Shown here piece after piece: positions 29,482 through 40,696 of a stretch of DNA of 64,000 nt. The stretch covers positions 16,932 to 80,931 of the forward strand of contig JAUCBJ010008617.1 in assembly GCA_032718475.1 (NCBI GenBank), written 5' to 3'. Numbering within the stretch: the first letter of the stretch is position 1; every line of letters begins with the position of its first letter. Source of the DNA: Nemertoderma westbladi (lineage: Eukaryota; Xenacoelomorpha; Nemertodermatida; Nemertodermatidae). The translations under genes were made by a program, and so were the position numbers. The notes below the pieces were generated by a model that worked only from the letters and a program-made list of their open reading frames with translations, did no database searches and was not told the DNA's origin.

Positions 29482-30289
29482 CGAGACTAAAAGATTATCC
29501 CATTCATATAATACATTTTATTTTTTAACTTCTACGATATTTGATGATTTGTTAATATATTCGAATTATATTATATTTAACAATTATTAAATTATTAAAA
29601 TTATTAAATTATTAGAAATAAAATAAATTATTAAAAATTATAAAAATTCACATATGGGAAATTTAATTCCAGTTCAGTGTTATGGAGAAACCGGATTCCA
29701 CTACATTTAAAATATCTGCTTACCCTTTTATATAAGCGCATTAGACTGTCGAGCTTTGCACCAGCCCATTGATCTTTTTGTCCACTGTACTGGGCTAAAA
29801 CTCCTGTTCTGTTTGTTAATGAGATTTCTAGAACCTCCTTCTTGAATTGTTCTGCATCACCTGCAAGTATACCCTGAGAACCTCTTTTTCAAGTTGAGCA
29901 CGCTAGTTAAAGGCAATGCCTTTACACTCCAAACTCGAGAAAGCTTCGATGTTTCCCAGTACGATCGTCAGACGGCTCAGAGCTGCGATGATGAAGCTAG
30001 AATATTATTGCCAGCATATGTTTACGACCAACGGGAGCAACACAACTGATGCCCTTTATCTGACTGATAAGGATTACTTCCCATTAACACATATAATGTA
30101 TCAATGATTGTATCGATTTCGAATGCCTCATTTCTGGTGTTAACACTCCAGAAGTAGTGAAATTGTACATCATCTCCATCGTATCCATTGGCAGGTTATG
30201 AGAGTCGGCTTTGATAAATCCAGGCATAGGAAGGAGCAGGAAACGGCATAATTATTTAAATAAAGATTGAAGATTGCTGTACCTACATC
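29482..30289. other. AT-rich stretch, no gene recognised
   Basis: Bases 29,520-29,650 are nearly pure A/T. Around 29,650-29,880 the minus strand has an open stretch (AEQFKKEVLEISLTNRTGVL, then WAGAKLDSLMRLYKRV) that might be an exon or a relic of a transposon protein; I cannot place it in a family. Confidence 0.25.
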
Positions 30290-30589
30290 ATACCTGGTAC
30301 ATGACCTACTATATATATGGCCTGACAGGCTGCCTTTTGAGGCCAATCAAAATGAGGCTACTTTCTTGACGCAATTAGTAGTTGAAAACAACTTAAATCA
30401 GGTTTCCATTTTTACTAAAATAGCAACTGCCAGATGAAACTGTGCAACTTGGTGTTTATTAAATTTCATTTATTTAATTCATTATTTGTGGTGATCCATG
30501 AGAGAAGGAATTTAGTGTATTATAGTATCACTATAGAATTATAGTATTATCAGTGTATTATAGTATAAGTATTATATATATATTATAGT

Positions 30590-30870
30590 AAATTATTCAT
30601 TATGGGGGTTTTCATTTCCGATCCTATTTTTTATGTTTGATAAAATCTGGGTTGTCTGTCTGTGTGTGTGTAAACCTGTCTGCTTGTCGGTCTGTCTGTC
30701 TAAAAACTAAGAAAACATACCACTTGCCTAAAATATTCATTATGGGGAGGGGGGGGGGGGGGGGGGGGGGTTCCTGGTCAGTGATTTCATGAGTTCAAAA
30801 CTTTTTAGTTTTAATTAAATCTGGAATGTCTGTCTGTCTGTCAAAATCCCAAAAGATAGTTATGCAGACA
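30590..30870. repeat. Diverged tandem duplication with poly-G and (TGTC)n
   Basis: Two units begin TTCATTATGGGG (30,597 and 30,738) and share TAAATCTGG(G/A)(T/A)TGTCTGTCTG. The second unit has a G tract of about 22. Simple-sequence slippage is likely. Confidence 0.6.
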
Positions 30871-30990
30871 GATATTGACAAACTTAAAAACTGACATAGG
30901 ATATAAACGTAACTAAAATTTTCGAAATCAGGAAATAAATTACTGACTGATAATTGAACAATAAATATTTGAACAAATTTTGTTGTAAAT

Positions 30991-31268
30991 TACGGTGGCT
31001 GAATTGTGCCACTTAATACTTTTTTTTATTTATTTTTTTAAGGGACTTTTTGGTAGACCAATAAGTACTTTTTGGTCGACTTTTTGGTCGACCAAAAAGT
31101 ACTTTTTGGCCGACCAATAAGTACTTATTGGTCGACCAAAAAGTCGACTTATTGGTCGACCAAAAATTCGACTTATTGGTCGACCAAAAAGTACTTTTTG
31201 GTCGACCAAAAAGTCGCTTCAAAAAAAAAATAAAAAAAAGTATTAAGTGGCACAATTCAGCCACCGTA
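30991..31268. mobile_element. 278-bp palindromic foldback element (MITE)
   Basis: Inverted ends TACGGTGGCTGAATTGTGCC (about 37 bp of arm), flanked by a perfect 6-bp direct duplication GTAAAT (30,985-30,990 and 31,269-31,274). The core is an array of short palindromes: TTGGTCGACCAA repeated, alternating with AAAAAGTACTTTTT or AATAAGTACTTATT. Almost the whole element is self-complementary at several nested scales. It has no real coding capacity; the minus-strand frame over it (Phe-Trp-Ser-Thr-Asn-Lys repeats) is a by-product. Confidence 0.85.
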
Positions 31269-31617
31269 GTAAATAATATTTAATTAATTATAATATATTA
31301 ACCATAACAATGAACACGAGCGTTGATTGTCAATTAAATGTAATAATCTATAAAGCCTTTTTACAAAAAGTTCCGCATCACTGTCATCAGACAATGATGC
31401 GAAAATAATTGTTTGCCTTGAAATTATCCATGAGTTTTTTTATTCATTCTCATAAATTTCAACATCAAGTTTGAGTTCATCCTCGTCCCAAAAATCTATT
31501 CCTGAATCCATCAATGTTTGCAGACGAAGTATTCTCTCAGAATTATTAACCTCCACATGTGAAACTAGAAATCACCCTCCGCTCATTTGACTATACTGTA
31601 ATTCCAACGGGTTTGAG

Positions 31618-32520
31618 TTAAAACGAGATGATAAGACGTAATCCATATCTTCTCGAAACTAACTGCCTTTCCTGTTTGAGGAGTAAGGGTGAAACCACAC
31701 CAGCATCTGTTGCTAAATTCCACAAATCAATCCAATCGGTTAATCCTCGAAGAAACTCAGTTTTATTATCACCATAAGTAACAGCATTACCCTGATAATT
31801 GCATTGGTGAAATCGTTGTTTCAAGTTACTGATTAACCACCATACATTGATGACATGTAAGAATTCTGCAGCAGGAGAATGATTTGTGAAATAGCGCTTC
31901 ATCACAGTGGATGATTTCTCATCGAAAATAGCTAATGCAAGAGGCACTGACTGTTTGTTGTTACTGGGATGTAGAGCATGATAGCTTAGGGCATATCAAC
32001 ATGGACAAAGTTTTTAAGGCATCTACCTCACCTCTCTGGAGTCTATTTAGCATTGAGTAAGAGACTAACTGAAAGGTGTTACACAATAATTTATAAACTT
32101 GTGCTGAAATGTAAGGCATCATTAGCAAAAATCGTATGAGATTATGTAAATATGGTGGTCTTTCAGATTTATCATACTTCTGTAATCGATACACTTCATT
32201 TCGATTCTTCATTCTTGGCTGTTTAATTATTGGTACTAGAACTTCCAGCGTCGTTGCTACTGGAATCATTGGGAAAGGTGATAAACTCCAATTAAGAACA
32301 ACATTTCCCGCTTCTGTCGATTTGAAGTAATGCTGCTCAAAATGATCGATGCACTTTCTCAAGTATGTAGTTGCATGGAAATCCTTTCGGTTCACGAATT
32401 GTACCCACTTGGTAAGCAACTCATCATCCTAAGGAAATTTATAATAAGGTTTACGAGGATTTCCCTTATATCCTGTTTTACAACCAAACACAGCATTTGT
32501 TGACCATGACCGATGGATGA
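31618..32520 (-). pseudogene. P-like transposase: THAP domain fused to C-terminal part, catalytic core deleted
   Basis: The minus strand near 32,500-32,330 reads VFGCKTGYKGNP, YYKFP, ELLTKWVQFVNRKDF and KCIDHFEQHYF, the C2CH pattern of a THAP DNA-binding domain (one frame slip after the first Cys pair, one in-frame stop). Then come MLNRLQRGEVDALKTL and, after a shift near 31,985, YHALHPSNNKQSVPLALAIF, AAEFLHVINVWWLISN and LRGLTDWIDLWNLATD, the GTP-binding-insertion/C-terminal region of P-element transposases. The segment with the catalytic acidic residues (normally between 'DALKTL' and this block) is absent. The element must depend on a full-length relative. Confidence 0.65.
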
Positions 32521-33165
32521 CCAGGCCATATAACATAGGATAATGTTGGTTAATACATAATAGTCAGATAGTACAAGTAGTACAGTAGCACAGCTGTATA
32601 GTAGTAGTAGCCTCGATGTCAGTGGTCCCAACCCCCAGGTGCGGACCACCGACCAACCAGTACTGAATGACTGGGCCATAAGGAAATAAATGAAAAATGA
32701 CTTACATTATTTTCGCTTGTCTTGCTTTAAAATTAAACCCACAGAACAAGCTAGAAAGCACAAACCCACATCTCTAATCAACTTTAATTTTGCAAACAAG
32801 AACAGTGGATTCACATATATTATCATAACCGACAACCAGTACAATGGTAGGCCTACCACATTTTTATGGGGGTTGTATTACTATTTATCCACAGTAAGTA
32901 GGTCGATGAAAATATTGTCTGTCATTATACCAGTCCATGGTGCAAAAAAATTTGGGGGCCACTGCATCTATGGTATAGCTCTGTCTCTGTGTACTGGTGT
33001 ATCTAAATTACCTTATGTAGTACCGGTATTACTGTATTAGTACATGTCAGCATACTGAAAATAGTGGCCTCATTTTGAGTGGCCTCAATCTCAAAAGGCA
33101 GCATGTCAGTCCTGTCAGGTCATATATATAGTAGGTCAATCCAAGTACCACAACCACTGATCCAG

Positions 33166-34142
33166 CACGGCAGGTACTGTACAGTAGTCCTGATTCGTTA
33201 TACTGTTATATCAGAATATGGTATTCCAATATTTGAACTGGAGTAATGTAATAATACTGTACAGCTGTACAATCTGGCTGTCCGGCTGGCAATACAGCAA
33301 TAGTGAAGAATCAGTTCCTATGCCTTTTACTAAATATTACTATCAGATTAGGTATTACATGTATTAACTTATTAGGTATATATATTACTGTATTATTATC
33401 AGAAGTAGGTATTAATTAACAATTACTGTAGTGGGTAGGCCTCGATATCGTACTTGAATCGGACTGACTGCTGACTGCAGTTGGCAAAATTTATTAAAAT
33501 ATAAATTAACAAAGTTTACATTTGACAACCTGAACATTTTATACTTAAATAAGAACAATATAGTGTAGTGTATAAATTAGAAATAAGCATATATGGCTCA
33601 TCTCCATGAATAAAGCAATGTATGACAATCTGGTTGATATGGCAATATTATTATTATTATTTAATAATTCACTAATAATATTAATAATATTATACTATAT
33701 TAATAATAATAATATTATACTTTAATAATATATGCAATAGCTGATTATTAACATTTAAAAACCCGGATCTACAGAATGACAGATCTACAGAACGACAGAT
33801 CTATAGGCACACTGACTGAGATATTGGTACCCATATGCTACGCTCCCTTACTTTCGTGGCTTACCCCACAGTTCCACATCGAGGATGCCTTATTACCCTT
33901 CTTGGTAACATAAATATAGCATTCTGTCATCCTAACTACCTGCTGGTGTACAGGTGTAGTTGGTCAGCTGTCAGAATAATGGGATCCAAGCTAAGCTTAT
34001 TGTTGCTGCAAGGCTCGAATCATTGATATAGTTTCGTTTTTGACAGAGCAAAATCTTGAATTCAGGGGACACCAAGGAGAAGCAATTTCCAATTTGTCGA
34101 AGAAAAGCACAATCCAGAATCATGGCAATTTTTTAGCCACTA
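33166..34142. other. No gene recognised; TTA-rich simple repeat
   Basis: An ATT/TAA simple repeat covers 33,640-33,735, and a triple AGATCTACAGAA(T/C)GACAG motif lies at 33,765-33,805. No supported coding sequence. Confidence 0.4.
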
Positions 34143-34146
34143 TTAA

Positions 34147-35720
34147 CCCTATTAAACCCGGGGGGGGGGGTCAATATGACCCCCCCCCCGTGGTTTTTTT
34201 ATTATAATTCTGAAACAAACGCAGTTGGGAATCTGAAATTTTATGACTTTTCCTAAAAATCTATTGTCTTCATGGTAGTGAAAACCGTTTTCAAAAATAT
34301 TGGGTACTTTTCGAGTTATAGCACCATTTTTTAACCCTACTTTTGGCACTTTTTTTGAGACGTTTTTTGAAAATTACATTTCATTAAATATGAATTGTAA
34401 CATCTCTATTTTTGATTTACACCGGTTTTTTGGTGTTAGAAATTGGATGGAATTCATATAAATTGATTTAGAAATTTCAAACTTGTTTTTTTCGATGGGT
34501 GCCAAATTTTGGTGCCAGCACCAAATTTTGAAATAAGTCAATTTTGTAAATTGATTGTTTGAAACTTGTTTTTTACGCAATTGGGGTTTTTTGGGGTTCT
34601 GGATTCGATGAAATATATACGAGTTGCACCAAGCGTATCAAACTTGTATTTTTCGGTGCTGTGTGCAAATTTTGGTGCTAGCACGAAATTTTGAAAATCC
34701 ATTCAATATATAAAATTGCTTGTGACAATTTATTTCTTGCGTTTTAGAGGTTTATGGCTGTTCTGAATTCAATGGAAAATATAATTATCGAACTAGACAT
34801 CTCAAACTTGTATTTTTCGGATGTGGGTGCAAAATGTGGTGCTAGCACCAAATTTTGAAAACCATCAAATATATCAATTGATTGTGTCACCTTGTTTCTT
34901 GCGTTATACGGGTTTGTGATGGTTCTGAATTCAATGGAATCAGTAAAAATTTCATAAGAGTTCTCAAACTTGTATTTTTCGCCGGTGGGTGAAAATTGTT
35001 GTGCCAGCACCAAATTTTGGAAAATATGCAAATTGATAAGTAGATAGTATCACCTTGTTTCTTGCGTTATACGGGTTTATGAGGGTCCTGAATCCGATGG
35101 AATCAATAAAAACAGCACTGGACATCGCAAACTTGTACTTTTTGGTGATGGGTACGAAATTTGGTGCTAGCACCAAAATTTGCCAAATTACGCCGAAAAA
35201 TACAAGTAGCAATGATCTGGCATATTAGAAATGTATTCCATTAGAATCAGCGCCCTCGAAAACCTGAAAATGTGAATTTATAGCATCGTATAAGTGAATT
35301 AAAAAAAAATTTGTGTTCTAACTGAAAAGTGCTGGTTACTTGTATATTTCATTTTTTTCCTACGCAGAGAGGACTAAACAGCCATTTACAGTAATCATAT
35401 CATTTCTAAATATTTTCCAATGTATTTTGCACCCCAAAAAACCTGTATTGAAAAATAATTAGCCGAAAATGTAACTTTCAAATTTTGTGAAAATTGTGCA
35501 CTACTTGTAATTTTGGTGCTGCAATATAACCACCCCAGTACATTTTTTCGAAAATTTTTTTTTTTCGGTCGGATCCAGACAAATGATACCTACGTACAAA
35601 CAAAAAATCAGACGTTTTCGTAAATATTTGTAGATTTTAGAGGGGGGAGGTCAATATGACCCCCCCCCCCCCCCCCCCCCCGGTATTTGTACAACATTTT
35701 ATAGCCTGGTACTAATAGGG
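34147..35720. mobile_element. 1.57-kb TTAA-flanked non-autonomous element
   Basis: Flanked by TTAA on both sides (34,143-34,146 and 35,721-35,724), with inverted ends starting CCCTATTA and an inner inverted block of long G/C runs around GGTCAATATGACC at both ends. TTAA targets are used by piggyBac-like and some other transposons. No transposase is present. Most of the interior is a tandem repeat. Confidence 0.7.
34400..35215. repeat. Satellite-like tandem repeat of about 170 bp, about 5 units
   Basis: Each unit contains CAAACTTGTATTTTTCGGTG-like, GGGTGCAAATTTTGGTGC, TAGCACCAAATTTTG and CTTGTTTCTTGCG blocks in the same order. Units are diverged (roughly 75-85% by eye). The array is confined to the TTAA element. 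Confidence 0.75.
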
Positions 35721-36069
35721 TTAAACTTTTAACCAATATGACACTACTTTGGCTCTGCACCAACTACAGTATAGTGAGGGGACAAACAATAAGAAACTGT
35801 TGCATCGTTTTCTTAGCAGCTTAGTAGTGGAACGTTCATCCATTACACACGCGGTTTGTAAAGAATGTCGAATAACAGATGACCTTTATATTTAAACGTA
35901 TATATACAGTATATTGTTTCAACCGTGCGAACAAACCGTATAGAAAGTTCAGCTGTGAGGAATGGAGAAATTGGGTGAAATCATGTTCATGTAAGGGTTA
36001 TTATACCAACAGTATTAGAAGAGTAGACTTAGACAAACATGTGATATTATTCTAGGCAGTAGAACATTG

Positions 36070-36400
36070 GGTTATGGTTTATACAGGGCTGCAGAGGACC
36101 AGCCTGTGCACAATCTTGTGCTTTGGCAGCCCCATGGAGAAAATAAGCGTGATGGACAGCCCATTACTTTCTTGAGATGCCTCTTAAAGGACACTGGCCT
36201 TGAATATGCGGATAATCTCGCGAAATTCATGGGGGATAGGGAGTTGTGGCGGTGCAGCTTTGTTGATAAGCCGGCATAGCAGTCTTAATGCACACTGCAT
36301 TGGGATTCCCAATTGTGGATTGCATGATGGTGACAAAATGTTTTTGTTAAGCTGGCATAGCATCACAATGTGCAGTTTCAATGCAGCAGGCTGATTAGCC
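36070..36400 (+). pseudogene. LINE-D family, 3' fragment
   Basis: It reads YRAAEDQPVHNLVLWQPHGE, ITFLRCLLKDTGLEYADNLA and FMGDRELWRCSFVDKPA to a stop at 36,277-36,279. This is the same C-terminal tail as the degraded LINE-D at 16,660-16,850 but far better preserved, showing the family's true end: a basic/acidic helix with a terminal D-R-x-L-W. A 3' UTR of about 120 bp follows. Confidence 0.6.
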
Positions 36401-36756
36401 TATAGTACTGTACAGTAGTAGTTGCTTAAGAATAGTCGGTCTGCTATTCGTGTCCATCCAACTGCACTAGCACAAGGACGAGTAGCTCTTAACATTAGGA
36501 AGTAAACGGATGCATGCTGTGTTGCTGGCCAACCTGCGGTACTGATAAGACTTGACTAAAAAATCGCTCTAGAAACCTGTCAATAAATAAATACAAATCC
36601 AACAAATGCTAAAGACATTGAAAAAATTATGAGTTTATTTCATTGGAGGTTTTATGTTTACATATTGTGAAATGCTTTTCAATATGATTTTAAAATGAAT
36701 GAATTTTATTTAATATTAAATCCTACCAGTAAAACTACTTTATTATTATAATCTAC

Positions 36757-37968
36757 GATTCCTTATACAACATTTTTTCCACTCAAAATATACTGTATGT
36801 ACTGGGTGTTCCATAATGATTGCCCTCCCCCCCTGGCCAGCTAAAACTGCCAGACATGCACTTTAGTGTAATATACCATTCGAAAGATAATTTAATTCGG
36901 AGCTTGAATGCAAAAATGTAGGGTCCAATACAAAAGTATACAAATTTTATAGGCTATTCTTTAAACCTAACTTATTTTTCAATATTTTTGATTTAATCAC
37001 AATTAAAAAAATATAATTTATCCAGCGTTTGTCATCAGCTTTGCATCCATGTTTCCCCTTTGCAGCACGGGGAGCTCCTGGATAGTGGCAAAGGATGTTG
37101 GCATAAAGGGCCGTTTTGGTTTGAGTTCAGTTTGATTAAGTCACAGAATTAAAAATCCATGTTTCCTCCATTTGCATTGCGAACAGCAGTCACTCGTCTG
37201 GGAAACGTTGATAGAAGTTTATCAAACAAATCTCTGTCATCAGCCATACTTTCCAGCACAGAAATCAGGTGTTATTTGAGTACAACTTTGGAGTATCTCA
37301 TATTGGGTTGTTCGATCATCATTAAGTCTTCAACGCGTTGCTTGACAATAGCTCCTAAATCCTCTACTGGGTTTAGGTCAGGGGAATTTCCCGGCCACTC
37401 AATGTTTCCAAAGAAGTTAACACCAGATGCCAATAACAACTGCTGAGTTGAATTAGCTTTCATACAGGGTGCATGGTCATGAAGAAAGGTCGCTTCATTG
37501 GGGTCTATCATCACGTTATCAGGGTTGTCTAAGAAGGGCAGAACATTCTCAGCAAGAATAACCACCTTGTTTCACCTTGGTGTAGTGGTTGCATTGAATT
37601 CACATCTCCCGTAGGTCTTGGGTTCGATCCTCACATGGGCCAGTGCAGTTTTCGTTTCGGCACGAATGCTTTAAAGGGACCAGCCAGGGCGCATCTTTGC
37701 CTTGCATCTTTAAGTGGTAGCAAAATGAGTACTAGAGTTTCCTCTGGGGAGTAAAGTTATGGGGGGACCGCACTGGAAATAAGTCATCAGACTTTGTGCG
37801 TAATCCCTGGCCTAGTGGCTGAAGAAAATTTACTTTACTTTGTCCCTGATCTTTGATGACAAACATCATCCTACGAGCTGTAAACATTATAAAAAAACCC
37901 AACACACTCTGGACGGTTAGGCATCTGACGAATGCAGAACTCATCATCAATATCCTCCAATCGCAGGG
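36757..37968 (-). pseudogene. Tc1/mariner relic, copy B, with SINE inside
   Basis: The minus strand 37,565-37,272 reads EATFLHDHAPCMKA and IEWPGNSPDLNPVEDLGAIV, giving Asp and Glu catalytic positions with 37 residues between them. The central part before the SINE (38,004-37,850) reads in fragments (FVIKDQGQSKVNF). Both SINE junctions are the same as in copy A. The N-terminal helix-turn-helix region is absent; the homology stops at 37,968, where the LTR resumes. Confidence 0.75.
37572..37845 (+). repeat. tRNA-derived SINE, copy B (uninterrupted)
   Basis: A-box-like TGGTGTAGTGGTT, B box GGTTCGATCC (37,622-37,631), body with AAAGGGACCAGCCAGGGC, and end GAAGAAAATTTACTTTACTT. At about 270 bp it is far longer than a tRNA and has lost the tRNA fold, so it is not a tRNA gene. 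Confidence 0.85.
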
Positions 37969-38328
37969 ACCATACAAACCGGTAGGAAACGATGCGTACT
38001 TCACACTACTCTACGATGCACAGAACCACAACTAAATTGGAGAAAATATATATATTATGCACATACAGTAAAGCAGGTAAATATCGAACGATAAAGCTTC
38101 AGAAAGTTACTATTGGGTGGGAGATCAAACCCCAGAAAGCTACTATTGGATAGAACTACCTGCTCTAATTGTCACGCCATACTATAATTCTTACAGACTA
38201 TATTAGTTCATATGTAGGATCGGCAATTCTAAATGTCAACCCAAGTCAACGGCACGACAGTCATTTTGCTATAATGAAATAGAGGGATTTCTATGAACTA
38301 AGGATAGACTCCCGATAATCCCGCAATA

Positions 38329-38338
38329 CTCCCCCCCG
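38329..38338 (-). promoter_or_regulatory. BEL-A polypurine tract
   Basis: The minus strand reads CGGGGGGGAG immediately before the 3' LTR, the expected primer site for plus-strand DNA synthesis. Confidence 0.65.
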
Positions 38339-39425
38339 TGCAATCAGCTACTGATTGCACACAAGTACACAATATTCAAGAAGATGCACGAAGCGGTAAT
38401 TCCTTGGCCCTTATTCTGGGTCTACATTCTGGCTTCACTGCTACGTTTATGTTCACATTTCATATTCACCACATTGATATACTAGGCTATAGTATTTCTT
38501 ACCATGTGCACACACCAGGCTATGATGGTCGCACAATGCATACGCGCTAGGCTATAGCGCTTCACCCATACGAGTGCACTAAATTTAGTGCTGTACTTTG
38601 ATACACCTCCCTGGTGTTCAAACTACTATGACACCACCCTGTAGCATCATATCTCGTATCCAACTCACGCTCAAATCCATATAACTTCCCTAAACAGCTA
38701 ATAATACTCTTCGTCCAAACATTCCCACATAACTTACCATATACTCATAACATTGCAGCCTACAATTTTATGAGCAATAATGTGTGCTTTGTACTGATGG
38801 GTCATGTTAATAATACTGTATTTGATTTGTTAATTCAAAGTCAGGTCAGTTTCCAGATGAATAAAATTTTCGCAATATGTGTATGAGTATGATGTTGATA
38901 ACAAATCAACTAGCAATAATTGTATTATACGGTATCCCTGCAGTGGATAACGTATAAATTATATTAAGTTGAATTATTACCTAAATTTTGCTAATAATCA
39001 ATCTTGACACTATGAAAATATGTAAACTATAAACCGAAAATTTCCAAATTTCACCAAATGTCCCTTCGAGACATTTACGTCTACTACTCCAACTCACTTT
39101 TATTCTATAATCCGTAGAACTTTTCTATGCTATAGTCTGCGCAGCTACGCAAATGCCTTTGCATGTTGCATCTGCATAGTTACTTAAATATATACGTAAT
39201 ACATTAATATATTGGACCTCGCCTACTAAGTATACTGTACTTGGGCATGCTATATAAATTATATGATTGCTGTTACCATTACAACTATCGCCACTATTTT
39301 GGCAGGGTTAGTTTGGTTGCGAGATTGTATATTGTCTGCAAAAGACAACAATGTCCTTTACCATTTACTACTATTATCACCTTTTAGAAGCAATTATTTT
39401 CCGTGCTCTCTGGACTGAATCAATG
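38339..39425. other. BEL-A internal region between integrase and 3' LTR
   Basis: AT-rich, no supported reading frame on either strand, and no envelope-like gene visible. BEL elements usually have a short 3' untranslated stretch here; this one is over 1 kb and might hide a decayed segment. Confidence 0.4.
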
Positions 39426-39842
39426 TTACTCAACTGCCTCTAGTAGACAGCATTTGCTTGCCCCACGCCGATACACTTTCCCATCGGCATACTTCACTTC
39501 ATCTACTATAGTAGATGAGCCTGAAATAATTAGGCCTGTTCTCGAAGCCACCCTTTCGGTGATAGAGACACCTGTTCTCCCAGAACCTACCTCTAAATTC
39601 CCTTTACACAGCACGAAACTACCTGTGCCCAGTAGGACTGTTCCCGAGTCCGAACCCATCCTGGACGCCGAGCGAGATATCAAGAATTTATCGCCCGTCG
39701 TCTCTCGCTTGCCCACTACTACGTTGGCGACTCCCGCTTCGGTGGTCGAGTGGGTAGCTGAGGGACGACGGGAGATGGGTCTCTGTGCACCTTTGTCCAC
39801 TTCTTTCTCATTCGGAGAGTAGGTAGATACTCTCCCATCCAC
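39426..39842 (-). pseudogene. BEL-A integrase C-terminal tail (shifted frame)
   Basis: This frame ends VYRRGASKCCLLEAVE, close to the '...RP.(S/T)KLCLLEA' end typical of BEL/Pao integrases, but it overlaps the end of the main integrase frame. The polyprotein probably shifted frame near 39,830. Between the two lies a Ser/Thr-rich stretch without the usual 'GD.VL' motif. Confidence 0.4.
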
Positions 39843-40693
39843 CTATCCCAATACTCTTTGCTGACCTGCTGCACAACCTTCCAAGAGTTGCGTAAGTCCC
39901 CTCGACTACCTATCCACTCCCCCCGATTCCATACCCTTACTGGCTTTTGAGCCAGAAAATGATTTGGTGTAAGGACTTCCAAAGAGGATGGATCATCTCT
40001 CACCGCCCACAATGGTGTGGAATTCATGATGGATTCCACCTCTGCGAAGACTGTTCGCAAACTATCTTCCGATAGATTGTGGTTGTGGGTTAATGCCTCT
40101 ATATGTTTTTTTGCGCTTCCCACAAGCCGTTCCCACACCCCTGACATATGCAGAGAATATGGTGTGTGAAACGTCCACTCTAACCCTCTAACCCGTGGCC
40201 TAACTGAGTTCACGACACTTGTAGAACGGAAAGCCTGTTGTGCATTTTTTAGTTCCCCTTCCGCTCCTACAAAGTTCCCACCATTGTCAGATGAAATCTT
40301 CTTCATTTCACCATGTCTTGAAATGAATCGACGGAGTGCATTTATAAATGATGCCGCAGTTGCATCTGCCGCCAATTCCACTGCTACCGCTCTTGTTGCT
40401 TGGCATACAAATATTAGCCCATACCTCTTTTCTAGATTACGAACAGTTCTCCGTGTTCGTCTGCTAAAGACTTCGATTGGACCGAACATATCTACCCCTG
40501 TATGAGTGAATGGTGGAAAATATGGTGTGATACGATCCACAGGCAGAGGGGCCATTTGTTGTTCTACTCTTCGCTTTTGGATCCTGCGGCACATCATGCA
40601 TTTCCCGACCATTCCTTTCACTGTCTTCCTCAATCCTGGTGCTATGAATTTTTTTCTTATTTCTATTAATGTGGCATCAATGCCACCATGCAC
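39719..40693 (-). pseudogene. BEL-A integrase
   Basis: The N-terminal zinc-binding part has a CMMCRR pair, preceded by a His in HGGIDATL at the junction with LINE-C. The catalytic core shows HTGVDMFGPIEVF (Asp), KKISSDNGGNFVGAE (Asp) and LHMSGVWERLVGSAKKH (Glu), then a long conserved stretch to MGEYLPTLRMRKKW. It inserts cDNA into the genome. The frame is open for 325 codons. Its phase matches the gag-pol frame upstream once LINE-C plus one 5-bp duplication (6,361 bp) is subtracted. Confidence 0.9.
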
Positions 40694-40696
40694 CTT

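Larger units (their letters stand above)
30290..33165 (-). mobile_element. P-like DNA transposon, internally deleted
   Basis: The left (30,290-30,360) and right (33,080-33,165) ends are imperfect inverted repeats sharing GACCTACTATATATATG, GCTGCCTTTTGAG and CTCAAAATGAGG. Between them lies a minus-strand gene with a THAP domain and a P-element-type C-terminus. The exact terminal bases and target duplication are unclear. A 278-bp foldback element is nested in it. Confidence 0.6.
35952..37968. mobile_element. Composite insertion in the BEL-A LTR: LINE-D fragment, Tc1 and SINE
   Basis: The insertion starts AGCTGTGAGGAATGG and ends at CAATCGCAGGGACC. It is a second copy of the unit seen at 18,912-19,050 plus 19,130-20,156/27,250-27,440. 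It includes a 3' piece of LINE-D (36,070-36,400), about 350 bp of unclassified sequence, and Tc1/mariner copy B with its SINE. I see no clean target duplication. Confidence 0.7.
35798..38328 (-). repeat. BEL-A 3' LTR, interrupted by a 2.0-kb insertion
   Basis: Bases 35,798-35,951 and 37,969-38,328 match the intact LTR at 56,670-57,173 with about five substitutions and a few small indels. Both copies begin TGTTGCATCG and end CCCGCAATA in plus-strand reading. Confidence 0.9.

Noticed and set aside
31013-31264. Minus-strand frame with Phe-Trp-Ser-Thr-Asn-Lys repeats
   Set aside because: A by-product of the palindromic TTGGTCGACCAA core of the foldback element; no protein family and no start context.
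38339-39425. Possible envelope-like gene between BEL-A integrase and 3' LTR
   Set aside because: No frame with a signal peptide, Cys pattern or membrane anchor could be supported on either strand.
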